64,000 nt of DNA, taken from positions 169,391 to 233,390 of the forward strand of contig NZ_SSOM01000085.1 in the NCBI RefSeq assembly GCF_029871235.1, given 5' to 3'. Shown here one piece after another: positions 49,059 to 58,433 of the stretch. How positions within the stretch are numbered: position 1 is the first letter of the stretch; every line of letters begins with the position of its first letter. The translations under genes were made by a program, and so were the position numbers. The notes beneath the pieces were generated by a model, which saw only the letters and a list, made by a program, of their open reading frames with translations, was not told the DNA's origin and did no database searches. The stretch comes from Pseudomonas sp. BN411 (lineage in GTDB: Bacteria > Pseudomonadota > Gammaproteobacteria > Pseudomonadales > Pseudomonadaceae).

Positions 49059-49913
49059 TTAGTGAATCAGGCCCACTCGGGAGAAGTTCGGCACGTTGCG
49101 CAGCTTGGGATCGGGCCAGCTCATCCACACGGCGAACGCCTTGCCGACGATGTTGCGATCCGGAACCATGCCCAGCAGATCTTTCGGGATACGGGGATCG
49201 TTCCAGTAGCGGCTGTCGTTGGAGTTGTCGCGGTTGTCGCCCATCATGAAGTAATGCCCCTGGGGCACCACCCACTCGCGGCCCGGCTCCATGCGGTAGC
49301 GCTTCATTTCCTTGCGGATCAGGTGCTCGGCTTCGCCCAGCTTTTCCTGGTAGAGCATGGCGCTGCCCAGGGTACCCGGCTCTTCACCCAGCATCTTTTC
49401 AGCCACTGGCTGACCATTGATGGTCAGGTGCTTGTCGCTGCTGTAGGCGATGCGATCGCCCGGCAGGCCGATCACCCGCTTGATGTAGTTGATGTTCGGG
49501 TCGCTGGGGTAGCGGAACACCATGACATCGCCACGCTGCGGGTCACCCACCTCGATCACCTTGTTGTCCAGCACCGGCAGGCGGATGCCATAGGCGAACT
49601 TGTTGACCAGGATGAAATCGCCCACTTCCAGGGTCGGCTTCATGGAGCCGGACGGGATCTGGAAAGGTTCGACCAGGAACGAACGCAGTATCAGCACGAT
49701 GGCCAGCACGGGGAAGAAGGACTTCCCGTACTCCACCAGCAGCGGTTCCTTGTTCAGCCTGTCGAGCACGTCCGGGTCGGGCTCGCTGACTTGCCCCTCG
49801 TAGGTGGCAATCGCGGAGCGCCGGCGCGGCGCCAGCAGAACCAGGTCGATAAGCGCGAGTACGCCGCAGACTGCCACGGCGATAACCAACAACAGCGGGA
49901 AATTGATCGACAT
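49059..49913 (-). CDS. lepB: Signal peptidase I
   Basis: Cleaves signal peptides at the outer face of the inner membrane. 284 residues: two N-terminal helices (about 5-27 and 66-83), catalytic serine in IPSGSMKPTL (S90), catalytic lysine in NYIKRVIGLPGD, and the C-terminal box MMGDNRDNSNDSRYW. Five bases downstream of lepA, the classical lepA-lepB pair. Confidence 0.97.
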   Translation of the reverse strand: MSINFPLLLVIAVAVCGVLALIDLVLLAPRRRSAIATYEGQVSEPDPDVLDRLNKEPLLVEYGKSFFPVLAIVLILRSFLVEPFQIPSGSMKPTLEVGDFILVNKFAYGIRLPVLDNKVIEVGDPQRGDVMVFRYPSDPNINYIKRVIGLPGDRIAYSSDKHLTINGQPVAEKMLGEEPGTLGSAMLYQEKLGEAEHLIRKEMKRYRMEPGREWVVPQGHYFMMGDNRDNSNDSRYWNDPRIPKDLLGMVPDRNIVGKAFAVWMSWPDPKLRNVPNFSRVGLIH

Positions 49914-49918
49914 AGACC

Positions 49919-51718
49919 CTAGCTATCCACTTTGAGCACAGCGAGGAAGGCTTCCTGCGGGATTTCCACGCTGCCGACCTGCTTCATCCGTTTCTTACCG
50001 GCCTTCTGCTTCTCCAGCAGTTTCTTCTTACGGCTGACGTCACCGCCGTAGCACTTGGCCAGAACGTTCTTCCTGAGCGCTTTTACAGTAGTACGTGCAA
50101 CGATCTGTCCACCGATCGCCGCCTGGATCGCCACGTCGAACATCTGACGCGGAATCAGTTCTTTCATCTTCTCGGTCAACGCGCGGCCTTTGTAGTGGGC
50201 CTGGTCGCGGTGCACGATAAGTGCCAGGGCATCGACCTTCTCGCCGTTGATCAGTACGTCCAGCTTCACCAGATTAGCCGGTTCGAAGCGATCGAAGCTG
50301 TAGTCCAGCGACGCATAGCCGCGACTTACCGACTTCAGACGGTCGAAGAAGTCCAGCACCACCTCGTTCATCGGCAGGTCGTAGCAAACCTGAACCTGCG
50401 AGCTGAGGAATTGCATGTCGCGCTGGACGCCACGCTTCTCGATGCACAGGGTGATGACGTTGCCGAGGTGCTCCTGGGGAACCAGGATGTTGGCGCGCAC
50501 GATGGGCTCGCGCATTTCGTCGATGGACGAGAGGTCGGGCAGTTTGGACGGGTTGTCGACGTAGATGGTCTCGCCGTTCTTCTGCACGATTTCGAAGACT
50601 ACGGTCGGCGCGGTGGTGATCAGGTCCAGGTCGTATTCGCGCTCCAGGCGCTCCTGGATGATCTCCATGTGCAGCATGCCGAGGAAGCCGATACGGAAAC
50701 CGAAGCCCAGGGCCTCGGAGCTTTCCGGCTCGTATTGCAGCGCAGCGTCGTTCAGGGTCAGTTTCTGCAGGGCTTCGCGGAAGTCCTCGAAATCGTCGGA
50801 GCTGACCGGGAACAGGCCGGCGTAAACCTGCGGCTTGATGCGCTGGAAGCCCGGCAGTACGTCCACATCGGGCGTATTGGACAGGGTCAGGGTATCGCCC
50901 ACCGGGGCGCCGTGAATGTCCTTGATACCGGCAATGATGAAACCCACTTCGCCGGCCTTGAGGTCGGGCATATCGGTGTGTTTCGGGGTGAATACGCCGA
51001 CGCTGTCCACCTGGTGGACCTTGCCGGTGGACTTCACCAGAATCTTGTCGCCCTTCTTCACCCGGCCGTGCTTGACCCGCACCAGCGAGACCACGCCCAG
51101 GTAGTTGTCGAACCAGGAGTCGATGATCAGGGCCTGCAGCGGTGCGTCGATCTCGCCTTCCGGAGCCGGGATGACTTCCACCAGGCGCTCCAGCACGTCG
51201 ATCACGCCCATGCCGCTCTTGGCGCTGCAGGGAACGGCGTCGGTGGCATCGATGCCGATGATGTGCTCGATCTCTTCCTTCACCCGCTCCGGTTCGGCCT
51301 GGGGCAGGTCCATCTTGTTCAGCACCGGCATGACCTCGAGGCCTTGCTCGATGGCGGTGTAGCAGTTGGCCACGGACTGGGCTTCCACGCCCTGACCGGC
51401 GTCCACCACCAGCAGCGCGCCTTCACAGGCCGCCAGGGAACGGCTGACCTCGTAGGTGAAGTCCACGTGGCCGGGGGTGTCGATGAAATTCAGCTGGTAG
51501 GTCTTACCGCTCTGCGACTTGTAGTGCAGGGTAACGCTGTGGGCCTTGATGGTGATGCCGCGCTCGCGTTCAAGATCCATGGAGTCCAGTACCTGGGCCT
51601 CCATCTCGCGGTCGGACAGGCCGCCGCACATCTGAATGAAGCGGTCTGCCAGGGTCGACTTGCCATGGTCGATGTGGGCGATGATGGAGAAATTGCGGAT
51701 ATGACTCAGGTCACTCAC
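49919..51718 (-). CDS. lepA: Elongation factor 4 (LepA)
   Basis: Ribosome-associated GTPase that remodels stalled or mis-translocated ribosomes. 599 residues with G1 [10 protein letters not shown]3 DTPGH, G4 NKMD, EF-G-like domains and the LepA-specific C-terminal domain rich in basic residues ([25 protein letters not shown]). Standard length. Stop-to-start 5 bases before lepB; 151 bases downstream of mucD after a terminator. Confidence 0.98.
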   Translation of the reverse strand: MSDLSHIRNFSIIAHIDHGKSTLADRFIQMCGGLSDREMEAQVLDSMDLERERGITIKAHSVTLHYKSQSGKTYQLNFIDTPGHVDFTYEVSRSLAACEGALLVVDAGQGVEAQSVANCYTAIEQGLEVMPVLNKMDLPQAEPERVKEEIEHIIGIDATDAVPCSAKSGMGVIDVLERLVEVIPAPEGEIDAPLQALIIDSWFDNYLGVVSLVRVKHGRVKKGDKILVKSTGKVHQVDSVGVFTPKHTDMPDLKAGEVGFIIAGIKDIHGAPVGDTLTLSNTPDVDVLPGFQRIKPQVYAGLFPVSSDDFEDFREALQKLTLNDAALQYEPESSEALGFGFRIGFLGMLHMEIIQERLEREYDLDLITTAPTVVFEIVQKNGETIYVDNPSKLPDLSSIDEMREPIVRANILVPQEHLGNVITLCIEKRGVQRDMQFLSSQVQVCYDLPMNEVVLDFFDRLKSVSRGYASLDYSFDRFEPANLVKLDVLINGEKVDALALIVHRDQAHYKGRALTEKMKELIPRQMFDVAIQAAIGGQIVARTTVKALRKNVLAKCYGGDVSRKKKLLEKQKAGKKRMKQVGSVEIPQEAFLAVLKVDS

Positions 51719-51829
51719 GGATGGACACTCGAAAAAGCCGCGAGCAGGCTGCTCGCCGAAAAATAGCGGGGGAGTTTACCTGATCGGCGACCAACCCGTC
51801 ACGCCCATGCGGCGGAAGGCAGAAACGAA

Positions 51830-51854
51830 AAAGGGCGGCCATTGGCCGCCCTTT
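51830..51854 (-). terminator. Rho-independent terminator of mucD
   Basis: Stem AAAGGGCGGCC (51830-51840) / GGCCGCCCTTT (51844-51854), loop ATT; read leftward it ends in five T residues. It separates mucD from lepA. Confidence 0.9.
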
Positions 51855-51869
51855 CGCACCGCAACCGCT

Positions 51870-53300
51870 TTATTCGGCCAGCTTGAAGGTAATGAAGCTG
51901 GCGCGCCCCTGACGCAGCACGCGCATGGATACCGAACGGTTCTTCGGCAGGTCCTTGGCGATTTGCGTGAAGGCCTTGGCGGACGGAATCGCCTGGTTGT
52001 TCAGGTGAGTGATCACATCACCCGGACGCAGGCCCATCATGGCAGCCGGGCCGTCCTGGACGTCCTTGATCACCACGCCACCCTGGATGTCCAGGGCCTT
52101 CTTCTGCTCGTCGGTCAGCTCGACCACGCTCACGCCCAGGCGATTGCTGCTGCGCTCGACGCCATCGCCGGTCGCGGCGGCCATTTCGTCGCCGTCTTCC
52201 GGCAGCGCGCCGATAGCCATGTCGAGGGTCTTGCGGCTGCCGCCACGCACGACTTCCAGCTTGATCTTGCTACCCGGTTTGAGGTTGCCCACCAGGTGCG
52301 GCAGGTCAGCGGACACCACGATCGGCTGGCCGTTCATGCTGAGGATGACGTCACCCACCTGCAGACCGCCCTTGGCAGCGGGACCACCTTCCTGGACCTG
52401 AGCCACCAGCGCACCAGCCGGCTTGTCCAGACCGAAGGATTCAGCAAGGTCCTTGTTCACTTCCTGGATGACCACGCCCAGCCAGCCGCGGCTGACCTTG
52501 CCTTCGGACTTGAGCTGGTCGGCCACGCTCATGGCGACGTCGATCGGGATGGCGAAGGACAGGCCCATGAAGCCGCCGGAGCGAGTGAAGATCTGCGAGT
52601 TGATGCCCACTACTTCGCCGTCCAGGTTGAACAGCGGGCCACCGGAGTTACCCGGGTTGATGGCCACGTCGGTCTGGATGAACGGTACGTAGTTCTCGTT
52701 GGGCAGGCTGCGACCCTTGGCGCTGACGATACCGGCGGTCACCGAATGGTCGAAACCGAAGGGCGAACCGATGGCCAGCACCCAGCTACCCACCTTGAGT
52801 TCGTCGGACTTGCCGATTTTCACAATCGGCAGGTCCTTGCCCTGGACCTTCAGCAGCGCCACGTCGGTACGCGGGTCGGCGCCGATCAACTTGGCTTCCA
52901 GCTCGCTGCGGTCGGACAGGCGCACGATGATCTCGTCGGCGTCGGCCACCACGTGGTTGTTGGTCAGGACGTAGCCGTCCTGGGAAATGATGAAGCCGGA
53001 ACCGAGGGACTGCGCCTCGCGCTGGCGGCCGCCCTGCGGGTTGCGCGGCGCTTGCGGCATGTTGCGCTCGAAGAATTCGCGCAGCATAGGTGGCAGGCCT
53101 TCCAGGTCAGGCATCGCCTGGGCACCGGCAGCACCGCGCTGGGGCAGCTTCTGCCGGGTACTGATGTTGACCACCGCCGGGGACGCCTCTTCGACCAGGG
53201 GCGTGAAGTCCGGCAGCTCGGCACGAGCCACGAGGGTTTGACCGAGCAGCAGCAAGGCTGCCACGGCGGTCATGCAGGATTTGAGGTTAAGCATCGACAT
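51870..53300 (-). CDS. mucD: Periplasmic serine protease MucD (DegP/HtrA family)
   Basis: Quality-control protease/chaperone that restrains the AlgU response. Start at ATG 53300 (MSMLNLKSCMTAVAALLLLG), GGGAG 5 bases upstream; ATG 53294 is possible. 476 residues: signal peptide to about residue 28 (TLVARA), protease domain with His in NNHVVADADEI, Asp in DPRTDVALLKV and Ser in NPGNSGGPL, then two PDZ domains (about 260-350 and 375-470). mucC, which separates mucB and mucD in P. aeruginosa, is absent. A terminator lies in the mucB-mucD gap. Confidence 0.96.
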   Translation of the reverse strand: MSMLNLKSCMTAVAALLLLGQTLVARAELPDFTPLVEEASPAVVNISTRQKLPQRGAAGAQAMPDLEGLPPMLREFFERNMPQAPRNPQGGRQREAQSLGSGFIISQDGYVLTNNHVVADADEIIVRLSDRSELEAKLIGADPRTDVALLKVQGKDLPIVKIGKSDELKVGSWVLAIGSPFGFDHSVTAGIVSAKGRSLPNENYVPFIQTDVAINPGNSGGPLFNLDGEVVGINSQIFTRSGGFMGLSFAIPIDVAMSVADQLKSEGKVSRGWLGVVIQEVNKDLAESFGLDKPAGALVAQVQEGGPAAKGGLQVGDVILSMNGQPIVVSADLPHLVGNLKPGSKIKLEVVRGGSRKTLDMAIGALPEDGDEMAAATGDGVERSSNRLGVSVVELTDEQKKALDIQGGVVIKDVQDGPAAMMGLRPGDVITHLNNQAIPSAKAFTQIAKDLPKNRSVSMRVLRQGRASFITFKLAE

Positions 53301-53376
53301 ACAGCTCCCGTCGCATAACGAGTGGTATGAACTCGCTGGACCGCCCGGCCCTGCGAGCAAAACACAACACAAAAGC

Positions 53377-53407
53377 AAAAAGAGCCCGGGGCGTCAGCCC
53401 AAGGCTC
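53377..53407 (-). terminator. Rho-independent terminator between mucB and mucD
   Basis: Stem GAGCC (53382-53386) and GGGC (53389-53392) with GCCC (53397-53400) and GGCTC (53403-53407), loop GTCA. Read leftward it ends in five T residues. It splits the algU-mucAB unit from mucD, so mucD must have its own promoter or rely on readthrough. Confidence 0.75.
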
Positions 53408-53485
53408 GGTGGAACATCGTGAAAAAGACAGGCCGGGAGCAGAGGCTCCCGCGCCATGAACAGAATACGGGTCCTGTAGCAAGGA

Positions 53486-54442
53486 TCATTGTGTCGCGGA
53501 GGCCTCCGCTGCCGCTGCCCGCATGGACAGTGCAACCCGTTCGGCCGTTCCCAGCGGGATTTCCCCGACCACGGTCACCATCACGTCGCCATCGGCCGTG
53601 CTGACCCGCTTGGACACCATCACAGTCGGCCCCAGCTGACTGCGCGCGTCTTCGACTACGGCGCCATGCAGTGGCTCGAGGAACACCGAGAAGCGCGCCA
53701 GTCCGTCGCTATAAAGCAGGCTGGATACCGGATCGGACGACACCGGGCTACGGCGTTCCTGGGCGCTGGTCAGGCTGAAGCCCGGCGGCAGCCAGTCGGA
53801 GCGCCAGTGGGACGCTTTCTCGGACTGCGCCTCAGCGGTACGCACCGCCTTGCACGCCGAACCGGGCTGAAGGTCGGCATCCGCCGGAGCAGTTGCCGTA
53901 TCAATGCGGGTGAACTGGAAGCGTTCCAGCAGCTGCCCCTTGTCGCTCAGCAACAAGGACTTGAGCGGCAGGCCGGTGTCCCGATCCAGATGCAGCTCGA
54001 AGCCATAGCGGTGCTGGTCACGCGGGGTCAGGGTCAGGACCACCGCGGCGTGCCCGGCGACCCGGGACTCGCCAGCGAGGCGCAGGTCATACCATTCGGA
54101 CAGCTGCTTGGCGTCGAGCGCCCGGGCTGGCCAGACCTGGCCGTCGGCCATCTGATCGGAGAGGGAGCCACTCACGCACTGGGTGCGCCCGTTGACGCGC
54201 ACCACTTCCTGAGCCGGCCCATCGAGCTGCAGCAGACGCTCGCGCACCTCCCCACCCTGCTGGACCTGATGCCAGACTTCATGGGTGGAGAAACTCCCAT
54301 TTCGTTCGTAGACGAAAGTTCCCTGGAAACTCTGGCGCTGCTCCGCATCAGCGAGGCGCTGCAGCCAGTCCTGAGCGTCGGCGGCATGGGCTGATTGAGT
54401 CAGCCAGCCGCCAAGCAAGATGAATACCGGAAGTGCGCGCAT
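53486..54442 (-). CDS. mucB: Sigma factor AlgU regulatory protein MucB (RseB family)
   Basis: Periplasmic protein of 318 residues that shields MucA from AlgW/DegS-type proteolysis. Signal peptide MRALPVFILLGGWLTQSAHA (1-20). RseB N-domain (QSFQGTFVYERNGSF near 38-52) and C-domain (about 205-310). 8 bases downstream of mucA. Confidence 0.96.
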   Translation of the reverse strand: MRALPVFILLGGWLTQSAHAADAQDWLQRLADAEQRQSFQGTFVYERNGSFSTHEVWHQVQQGGEVRERLLQLDGPAQEVVRVNGRTQCVSGSLSDQMADGQVWPARALDAKQLSEWYDLRLAGESRVAGHAAVVLTLTPRDQHRYGFELHLDRDTGLPLKSLLLSDKGQLLERFQFTRIDTATAPADADLQPGSACKAVRTAEAQSEKASHWRSDWLPPGFSLTSAQERRSPVSSDPVSSLLYSDGLARFSVFLEPLHGAVVEDARSQLGPTVMVSKRVSTADGDVMVTVVGEIPLGTAERVALSMRAAAAEASATQ

Positions 54443-54450
54443 GTTCCTCC

Positions 54451-55044
54451 TCAGCGGCTCTCCAGACTGGCAGCGCGGGCGTATGGCAGAGCACTGTCGC
54501 TACCGCTCATCGCAGCCTGCTGCGCATGTTGCCGCAGGTACGCTGGCAGACGCTTCTCGTGCCAACCGGAAGACGACTGGGTCGCACCGATGGGCTGTTG
54601 CGCCTGTTGACCATCCTCACTATAGCCAGCCAGCACGGCACCTTGCTGGGCCTGCGGCATGACCATGGCGGGCTGGCTGGCCTGCTGCTGGGCGAGCTGC
54701 TGGGTGCCCACGACTTCGTCCTGGTTGTACATGCGTACACCGGCCAGTACGGCGAGGGTCACCGAAGCGGCTACAGCCAGACGCCCCAGGTTGCGCCACG
54801 GAGCACGAACCACCTGGGCAGGCGGTGCGGCTTCCTCGGCCAGCGCGGCCGAGACTGCGGCAGCGATGTCCAGGCGCGGCTCCAGCAGCTCCTTGTGCAT
54901 CACGGCCCGGGCGATCTGGTAACGCGACCAGGTAGCCCGGAGTTCTTGATCTTCGCTGGCGGCGAGAACTCGACGCAGCTCCAGTTCGTCCGCCTCGTTA
55001 TCCATTACCGCGGACAGCGATTCTTGCAAAGCTTCACGACTCAT
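54451..55044 (-). CDS. mucA: Anti-sigma factor MucA
   Basis: Membrane anti-sigma factor that holds AlgU inactive. Start at ATG 55044 (MSREALQESLSAVMDNEADEL), giving 197 residues, full length. Cytoplasmic sigma-binding part to about 80, membrane helix near 85-105 (LGRLAVAASVTLAVLAGVRMY), periplasmic part Gln-rich. There is no truncating mutation of the kind seen in mucoid clinical isolates; the last residues (ARAASLESR) are intact. 31 bases downstream of algU. Confidence 0.97.
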   Translation of the reverse strand: MSREALQESLSAVMDNEADELELRRVLAASEDQELRATWSRYQIARAVMHKELLEPRLDIAAAVSAALAEEAAPPAQVVRAPWRNLGRLAVAASVTLAVLAGVRMYNQDEVVGTQQLAQQQASQPAMVMPQAQQGAVLAGYSEDGQQAQQPIGATQSSSGWHEKRLPAYLRQHAQQAAMSGSDSALPYARAASLESR

Positions 55045-55075
55045 GGCGGTTCCCCTCTTGGCTGTCGCCGCTGTC

Positions 55076-55657
55076 TCAGGTCCCATGCAACAAAGGTTGC
55101 AGGGCTTTATCGATGGCTTCCCGCGCCCTGAAGATGCGGGATCGCACAGTACCGACCGGACACTGCATGACACTGGCAATGTCTTCGTAACTAAGGCCGT
55201 CGAACTCGCGCAGGGTCAACGCCGTGCGCAAATCTTCCGGCAACTGCTGGATGCTCCGGTGCACTGTGGCCTCGATCTCATCGCGGAGCAGGGCTCGCTC
55301 CGGCGACTCGATATCCTTGAGGGCGTGGTCGCCGTCATAAAACTCGGCGTCCTCAGCACTTACATCACTATCTGGCGGGCGTCTTCCACGCGCCACCAGA
55401 TGGTTCTTCGCCGTGTTGATGGCGATGCGGTACAGCCACGTATAAAACGCACTGTCGCCGCGAAAGTTTCCGAGCGCGCGGTAAGCCTTGATGAAGGCTT
55501 CCTGAGCTACGTCCTGGGCTTCCTGGGCGTCGTGCACGAAACGCACGATCAACCCGAGAATCTTGTGCTGGTACTTCAACACCAGCAGATCGAAAGCCCG
55601 CTTGTCGCCCCGCTGCACCCGTTCGACCAGTTGCTGATCCTGTTCCTGGGTTAGCAT
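55076..55657 (-). CDS. algU: ECF sigma factor AlgU (RpoE, sigma22)
   Basis: Envelope-stress sigma factor controlling alginate, amrZ, rsmA and its own operon. 193 residues from ATG 55657 (MLTQEQDQQLVERVQRG), the known length. Region 2 (DLLVLKYQHKILGLIVRFV, then AFIKAYRALGNFRGDSAFYTWLYRIAINTAKN) and region 4 (LTLREFDGLSYEDIASVMQCPVGTVRSRIFRARE) are complete. Two AlgU-type promoters lie upstream. Confidence 0.98.
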   Translation of the reverse strand: MLTQEQDQQLVERVQRGDKRAFDLLVLKYQHKILGLIVRFVHDAQEAQDVAQEAFIKAYRALGNFRGDSAFYTWLYRIAINTAKNHLVARGRRPPDSDVSAEDAEFYDGDHALKDIESPERALLRDEIEATVHRSIQQLPEDLRTALTLREFDGLSYEDIASVMQCPVGTVRSRIFRAREAIDKALQPLLHGT

Positions 55658-55716
55658 GAACACTCCTCGTCGATCGCGAAGGGGTGTTGCGCCAGCCAGT
55701 GGATCGGCTTGCCAAA

Positions 55717-55743
55717 ATAGACTCGGGCGTTGCGCAAAAGTTC
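55717..55743 (-). promoter_or_regulatory. AlgU autoregulatory promoter, proximal (P1-like)
   Basis: Read leftward: GAACTT (55743-55738), 16 bases, TCTAT (55721-55717), about 60 bases before the algU start. It matches the AlgU/RpoE consensus GAACTT-N16/17-TCTGA closely and corresponds to the autoregulated promoter of the P. aeruginosa operon. Confidence 0.8.
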
Positions 55744-55925
55744 TCCCCTCCAAGCAAGCTTCCTGCAGATTGTTTTTTCGCCTGCACGGAATGACGCAGC
55801 AGGGCCCGCGGCCATGCTGCGCCGAATATAAGTCGCTTGATCTACAGGCATCCGGGCTGCACATTTCATGTGCATTCGTTGCGTGAATGTAAGCAAGCAC
55901 CGTCTCTTCAAAATGGTGACCCTGA

Positions 55926-55952
55926 ATGGAACCTGAACGACTAAAAAAGTTC
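55926..55952 (-). promoter_or_regulatory. AlgU autoregulatory promoter, distal (P3-like)
   Basis: Read leftward: GAACTT (55952-55947), 16 bases, TCCAT (55930-55926), about 270 bases before algU. Perfect -35 and correct spacing; the -10 is weaker. Fits a second AlgU-dependent start, as known for P. aeruginosa. Confidence 0.6.
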
Positions 55953-56038
55953 CCTGGCACCATGCACGGTCATAAGCGAGCTATTGTGCAGCCCACCCCG
56001 GCTATATACTAGCCGCCGCTTTTTTCGCGGGAACCGAC

Positions 56039-57655
56039 ATGAGCCAACATTTCCAGCATGACGTACTGGTCATCGGCAGCGGCGCCGCTGGCCTGACCCT
56101 TGCCCTCACCCTGCCCTCGCACCTGAACATCGTTGTACTGAGCAAGGCCGATCTCAGCAATGGCTCGACCTATTGGGCTCAGGGCGGTGTCGCTGCGGTG
56201 CTGGACGATACCGACACGGTCGATTCCCACGTCGAGGACACCCTGGTCGCCGGCGCCGGCCTGTGCCGCGAGGACGCCGTGCGCTTCACGGTAGAACACA
56301 GCCGCGCAGCGATCCAATGGCTGATCGACCAGGGCGTGCCCTTCACCCGCGACGATGAAAGCGCTCGCGAGGATGGCGGCTTCGAATTCCACCTGACCCG
56401 TGAAGGCGGCCACAGCCACCGGCGCATCATCCATGCCGCCGACGCCACTGGCGCCGCCATCTTCAACACCTTGCTGGAACAGGCCAAGAAGCGGCCGAAC
56501 ATTCAGCTGCTGGAGCAGCGCGTCGCCGTCGACCTGATCACCGAGCGCAAGCTCGGCCGCAAGGGCCAGCGCTGCCTGGGCGCCTACGTGCTGAATCGCA
56601 CCAGCGGCGAAGTGGACACCTTCCATGCCCGCTTCACTGTGCTCGCTTCCGGCGGCGCGGCCAAGGTCTACCTCTATACCAGCAACCCCGACGGCGCTTG
56701 TGGCGATGGTATCGCCATGGCCTGGCGCGCCGGCTGCCGGGTGGGCAACCTGGAGTTCAACCAGTTCCATCCCACTTGCCTCTATCACCCGCAGGCCAAG
56801 AGTTTCCTCATTACCGAAGCCGTGCGGGGAGAAGGCGGCCTGCTAAAGCTGCCGAACGGCGAGCGCTTCATGCAGCGTTTCCACCCGCGCGCCGAACTGG
56901 CCCCGCGGGACGTGGTAGCCCGCGCCATCGACCATGAGATGAAGCGCCTCGGCGTGGACTGCGTCTATCTGGACATCAGCCACAAGCCTGCCGAGTTCGT
57001 GAAGAGCCACTTCCCCACCGTTTACGAGCGCTGCCTGGACTTCGGGATCGACATCACCCGCCAGGCCATCCCGGTGGTGCCGGCGGCGCATTACACCTGC
57101 GGCGGCGTGGTGGTTGACCAGCACGGGCGTACTGACATTCCCGGCCTCTACGCCATCGGCGAGACCAGCTTTACCGGCCTGCACGGCGCCAACCGCATGG
57201 CCAGCAACTCCCTGCTCGAATGCTTCGTCTATGGCCGCTCAGCGGCGGAAGACATGCTTGGGCAACTGGACAAGGTCCCGATGCCCACCCACCTGCCGAC
57301 CTGGGACGCCAGCCAGGTGACCGATTCGGACGAGGACGTGATCATCGCCCACAACTGGGACGAGTTGCGGCGCTTCATGTGGGACTACGTCGGCATCGTG
57401 CGCACCAACAAGCGCCTGCAGCGCGCCCAGCACCGGGTACGCCTGCTGCTCAGCGAGATCGACGAGTTCTACAGCAACTACAAGGTTAGCCGCGACCTGA
57501 TCGAACTGCGCAACCTGGCACTGGTGGCGGAGCTGATGATCCGTTCGGCCATGCAGCGCCACGAGAGCCGCGGCCTGCATTACACCCTGGACTACCCGGA
57601 CCTGCTCCCGGAAGCCCGGGACACTATCCTGGTTCCGACCATCTTCGGCGACTGA
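56039..57655 (+). CDS. nadB: L-aspartate oxidase
   Basis: FAD enzyme oxidising aspartate to iminoaspartate, the first step of NAD synthesis. 538 residues: N-terminal FAD site [15 protein letters not shown] (about 11-25), [13 protein letters not shown], active-site region [15 protein letters not shown] and [16 protein letters not shown], and a C-terminal helical domain. Standard length. Divergent from algU as in other pseudomonads. The last 32 bases overlap the 3' end of the convergent ygfX-like gene. Confidence 0.97.
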   Translation: MSQHFQHDVLVIGSGAAGLTLALTLPSHLNIVVLSKADLSNGSTYWAQGGVAAVLDDTDTVDSHVEDTLVAGAGLCREDAVRFTVEHSRAAIQWLIDQGVPFTRDDESAREDGGFEFHLTREGGHSHRRIIHAADATGAAIFNTLLEQAKKRPNIQLLEQRVAVDLITERKLGRKGQRCLGAYVLNRTSGEVDTFHARFTVLASGGAAKVYLYTSNPDGACGDGIAMAWRAGCRVGNLEFNQFHPTCLYHPQAKSFLITEAVRGEGGLLKLPNGERFMQRFHPRAELAPRDVVARAIDHEMKRLGVDCVYLDISHKPAEFVKSHFPTVYERCLDFGIDITRQAIPVVPAAHYTCGGVVVDQHGRTDIPGLYAIGETSFTGLHGANRMASNSLLECFVYGRSAAEDMLGQLDKVPMPTHLPTWDASQVTDSDEDVIIAHNWDELRRFMWDYVGIVRTNKRLQRAQHRVRLLLSEIDEFYSNYKVSRDLIELRNLALVAELMIRSAMQRHESRGLHYTLDYPDLLPEARDTILVPTIFGD

Positions 57656-58076
57656 ACCCCAGCCTCACCCGCAACCGGCGGTGCTGCTCATGGTCGAGGG
57701 CATCCGCCGGAATGCACAATCCCCTCCCCCACCAGGCTCCCGACAGCCGGAAGCGCAGGATCACCGCCAGCGGCAGCGCCAGGCTGTCCGGCCGCAACTG
57801 CACCGGGCGCCAGCCGTCGGCCGCGCACCAGAGCTGCCAGCCGTCGCCATCCAGGCGCAAGCCGGTAAAGGCCTTGGGGGAACTCAGGAGAATCTGCCTG
57901 GGCAAGCACCACGCGGCATGCGCCACGCAGGCGAAGTAGCCGGCAAGCCGAGCCCAGAAAGGAACGTCGGCAACCGACAGGGCCAGAATGGCCAGGAATG
58001 ACAGGATCAGGTAGAGGGCCAGCAGGCGCCGCGACGGGCGCCAGTGGCATTCGAAGGCGTTACTTGGGCTGGACAC
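57624..58076 (-). CDS. ygfX: YgfX-like membrane protein
   Basis: 150 residues beginning [19 protein letters not shown], with two close membrane helices (about 19-59) and a C-terminal cytoplasmic part. This matches the YgfX (CptA) family, encoded next to sdhE in many gammaproteobacteria and described as its partner in a proposed toxin-antitoxin or flavinylation function. Overlaps the sdhE stop by 17 bases and the nadB 3' end by 32 bases. Assigned mostly by topology and context. Confidence 0.8.
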   Translation of the reverse strand: MSSPSNAFECHWRPSRRLLALYLILSFLAILALSVADVPFWARLAGYFACVAHAAWCLPRQILLSSPKAFTGLRLDGDGWQLWCAADGWRPVQLRPDSLALPLAVILRFRLSGAWWGRGLCIPADALDHEQHRRLRVRLGFSRRRWSEPG

Positions 58077-58314
58077 GGTCCAGGATCATGCGAACCATGC
58101 GGCGCAGGTCCGCGTCTTCCGGCTCGCCGCGCTGCATGAACCAGCCGAACATGTCCTGGTCTTCGCACTCGAGCAGCTTGCGGTAGCGGGCCTGGTCTTC
58201 GGCGTCGAGGCTCGGATAGACCTCCTGCACGAAGGGGACGAGGAGCACGTCCAGCTCAAGCATGCCGCGACGGCTGTGCCAGAAGAGTCGGTTCAGTTCA
58301 ATTGAGTCGGCCAT
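58060..58314 (-). CDS. sdhE: FAD assembly factor SdhE
   Basis: 84-residue protein ([21 protein letters not shown]) that helps attach FAD covalently to succinate dehydrogenase; the key RGxxE motif is RRGMLELD (about 16-23). Start at ATG 58314; the longer in-frame start is not conserved. Its gene neighbours ygfX, as usual (formerly ygfY/cptB). Confidence 0.93.
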   Translation of the reverse strand: MADSIELNRLFWHSRRGMLELDVLLVPFVQEVYPSLDAEDQARYRKLLECEDQDMFGWFMQRGEPEDADLRRMVRMILDRVQPK

Positions 58315-58433
58315 CACAGCGCCTCCAGGAATGAGGCGCGCATTATAACCACAGCCGCCGCCCCGGACACCCGCTGACAAGCCCCCGGCGGAACTCTATG
58401 ATGGCGCCCCAGACTTTTTTCCAGCGATCCGCA

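Larger units (their letters stand above)
55658..56038. other. Divergent promoter region algU / nadB
   Basis: 381 bases between algU (leftward) and nadB (rightward). It carries two AlgU-type promoters reading to algU. For nadB no clear sigma70 consensus is visible; CTATATACTAG at 56003-56013 is a possible -10 region. No coding frame. Confidence 0.6.

Noticed and set aside
54451..55044. Checked mucA for a truncating mutation as found in mucoid strains
   Set aside because: The frame is intact to a normal C-terminus of 197 residues.
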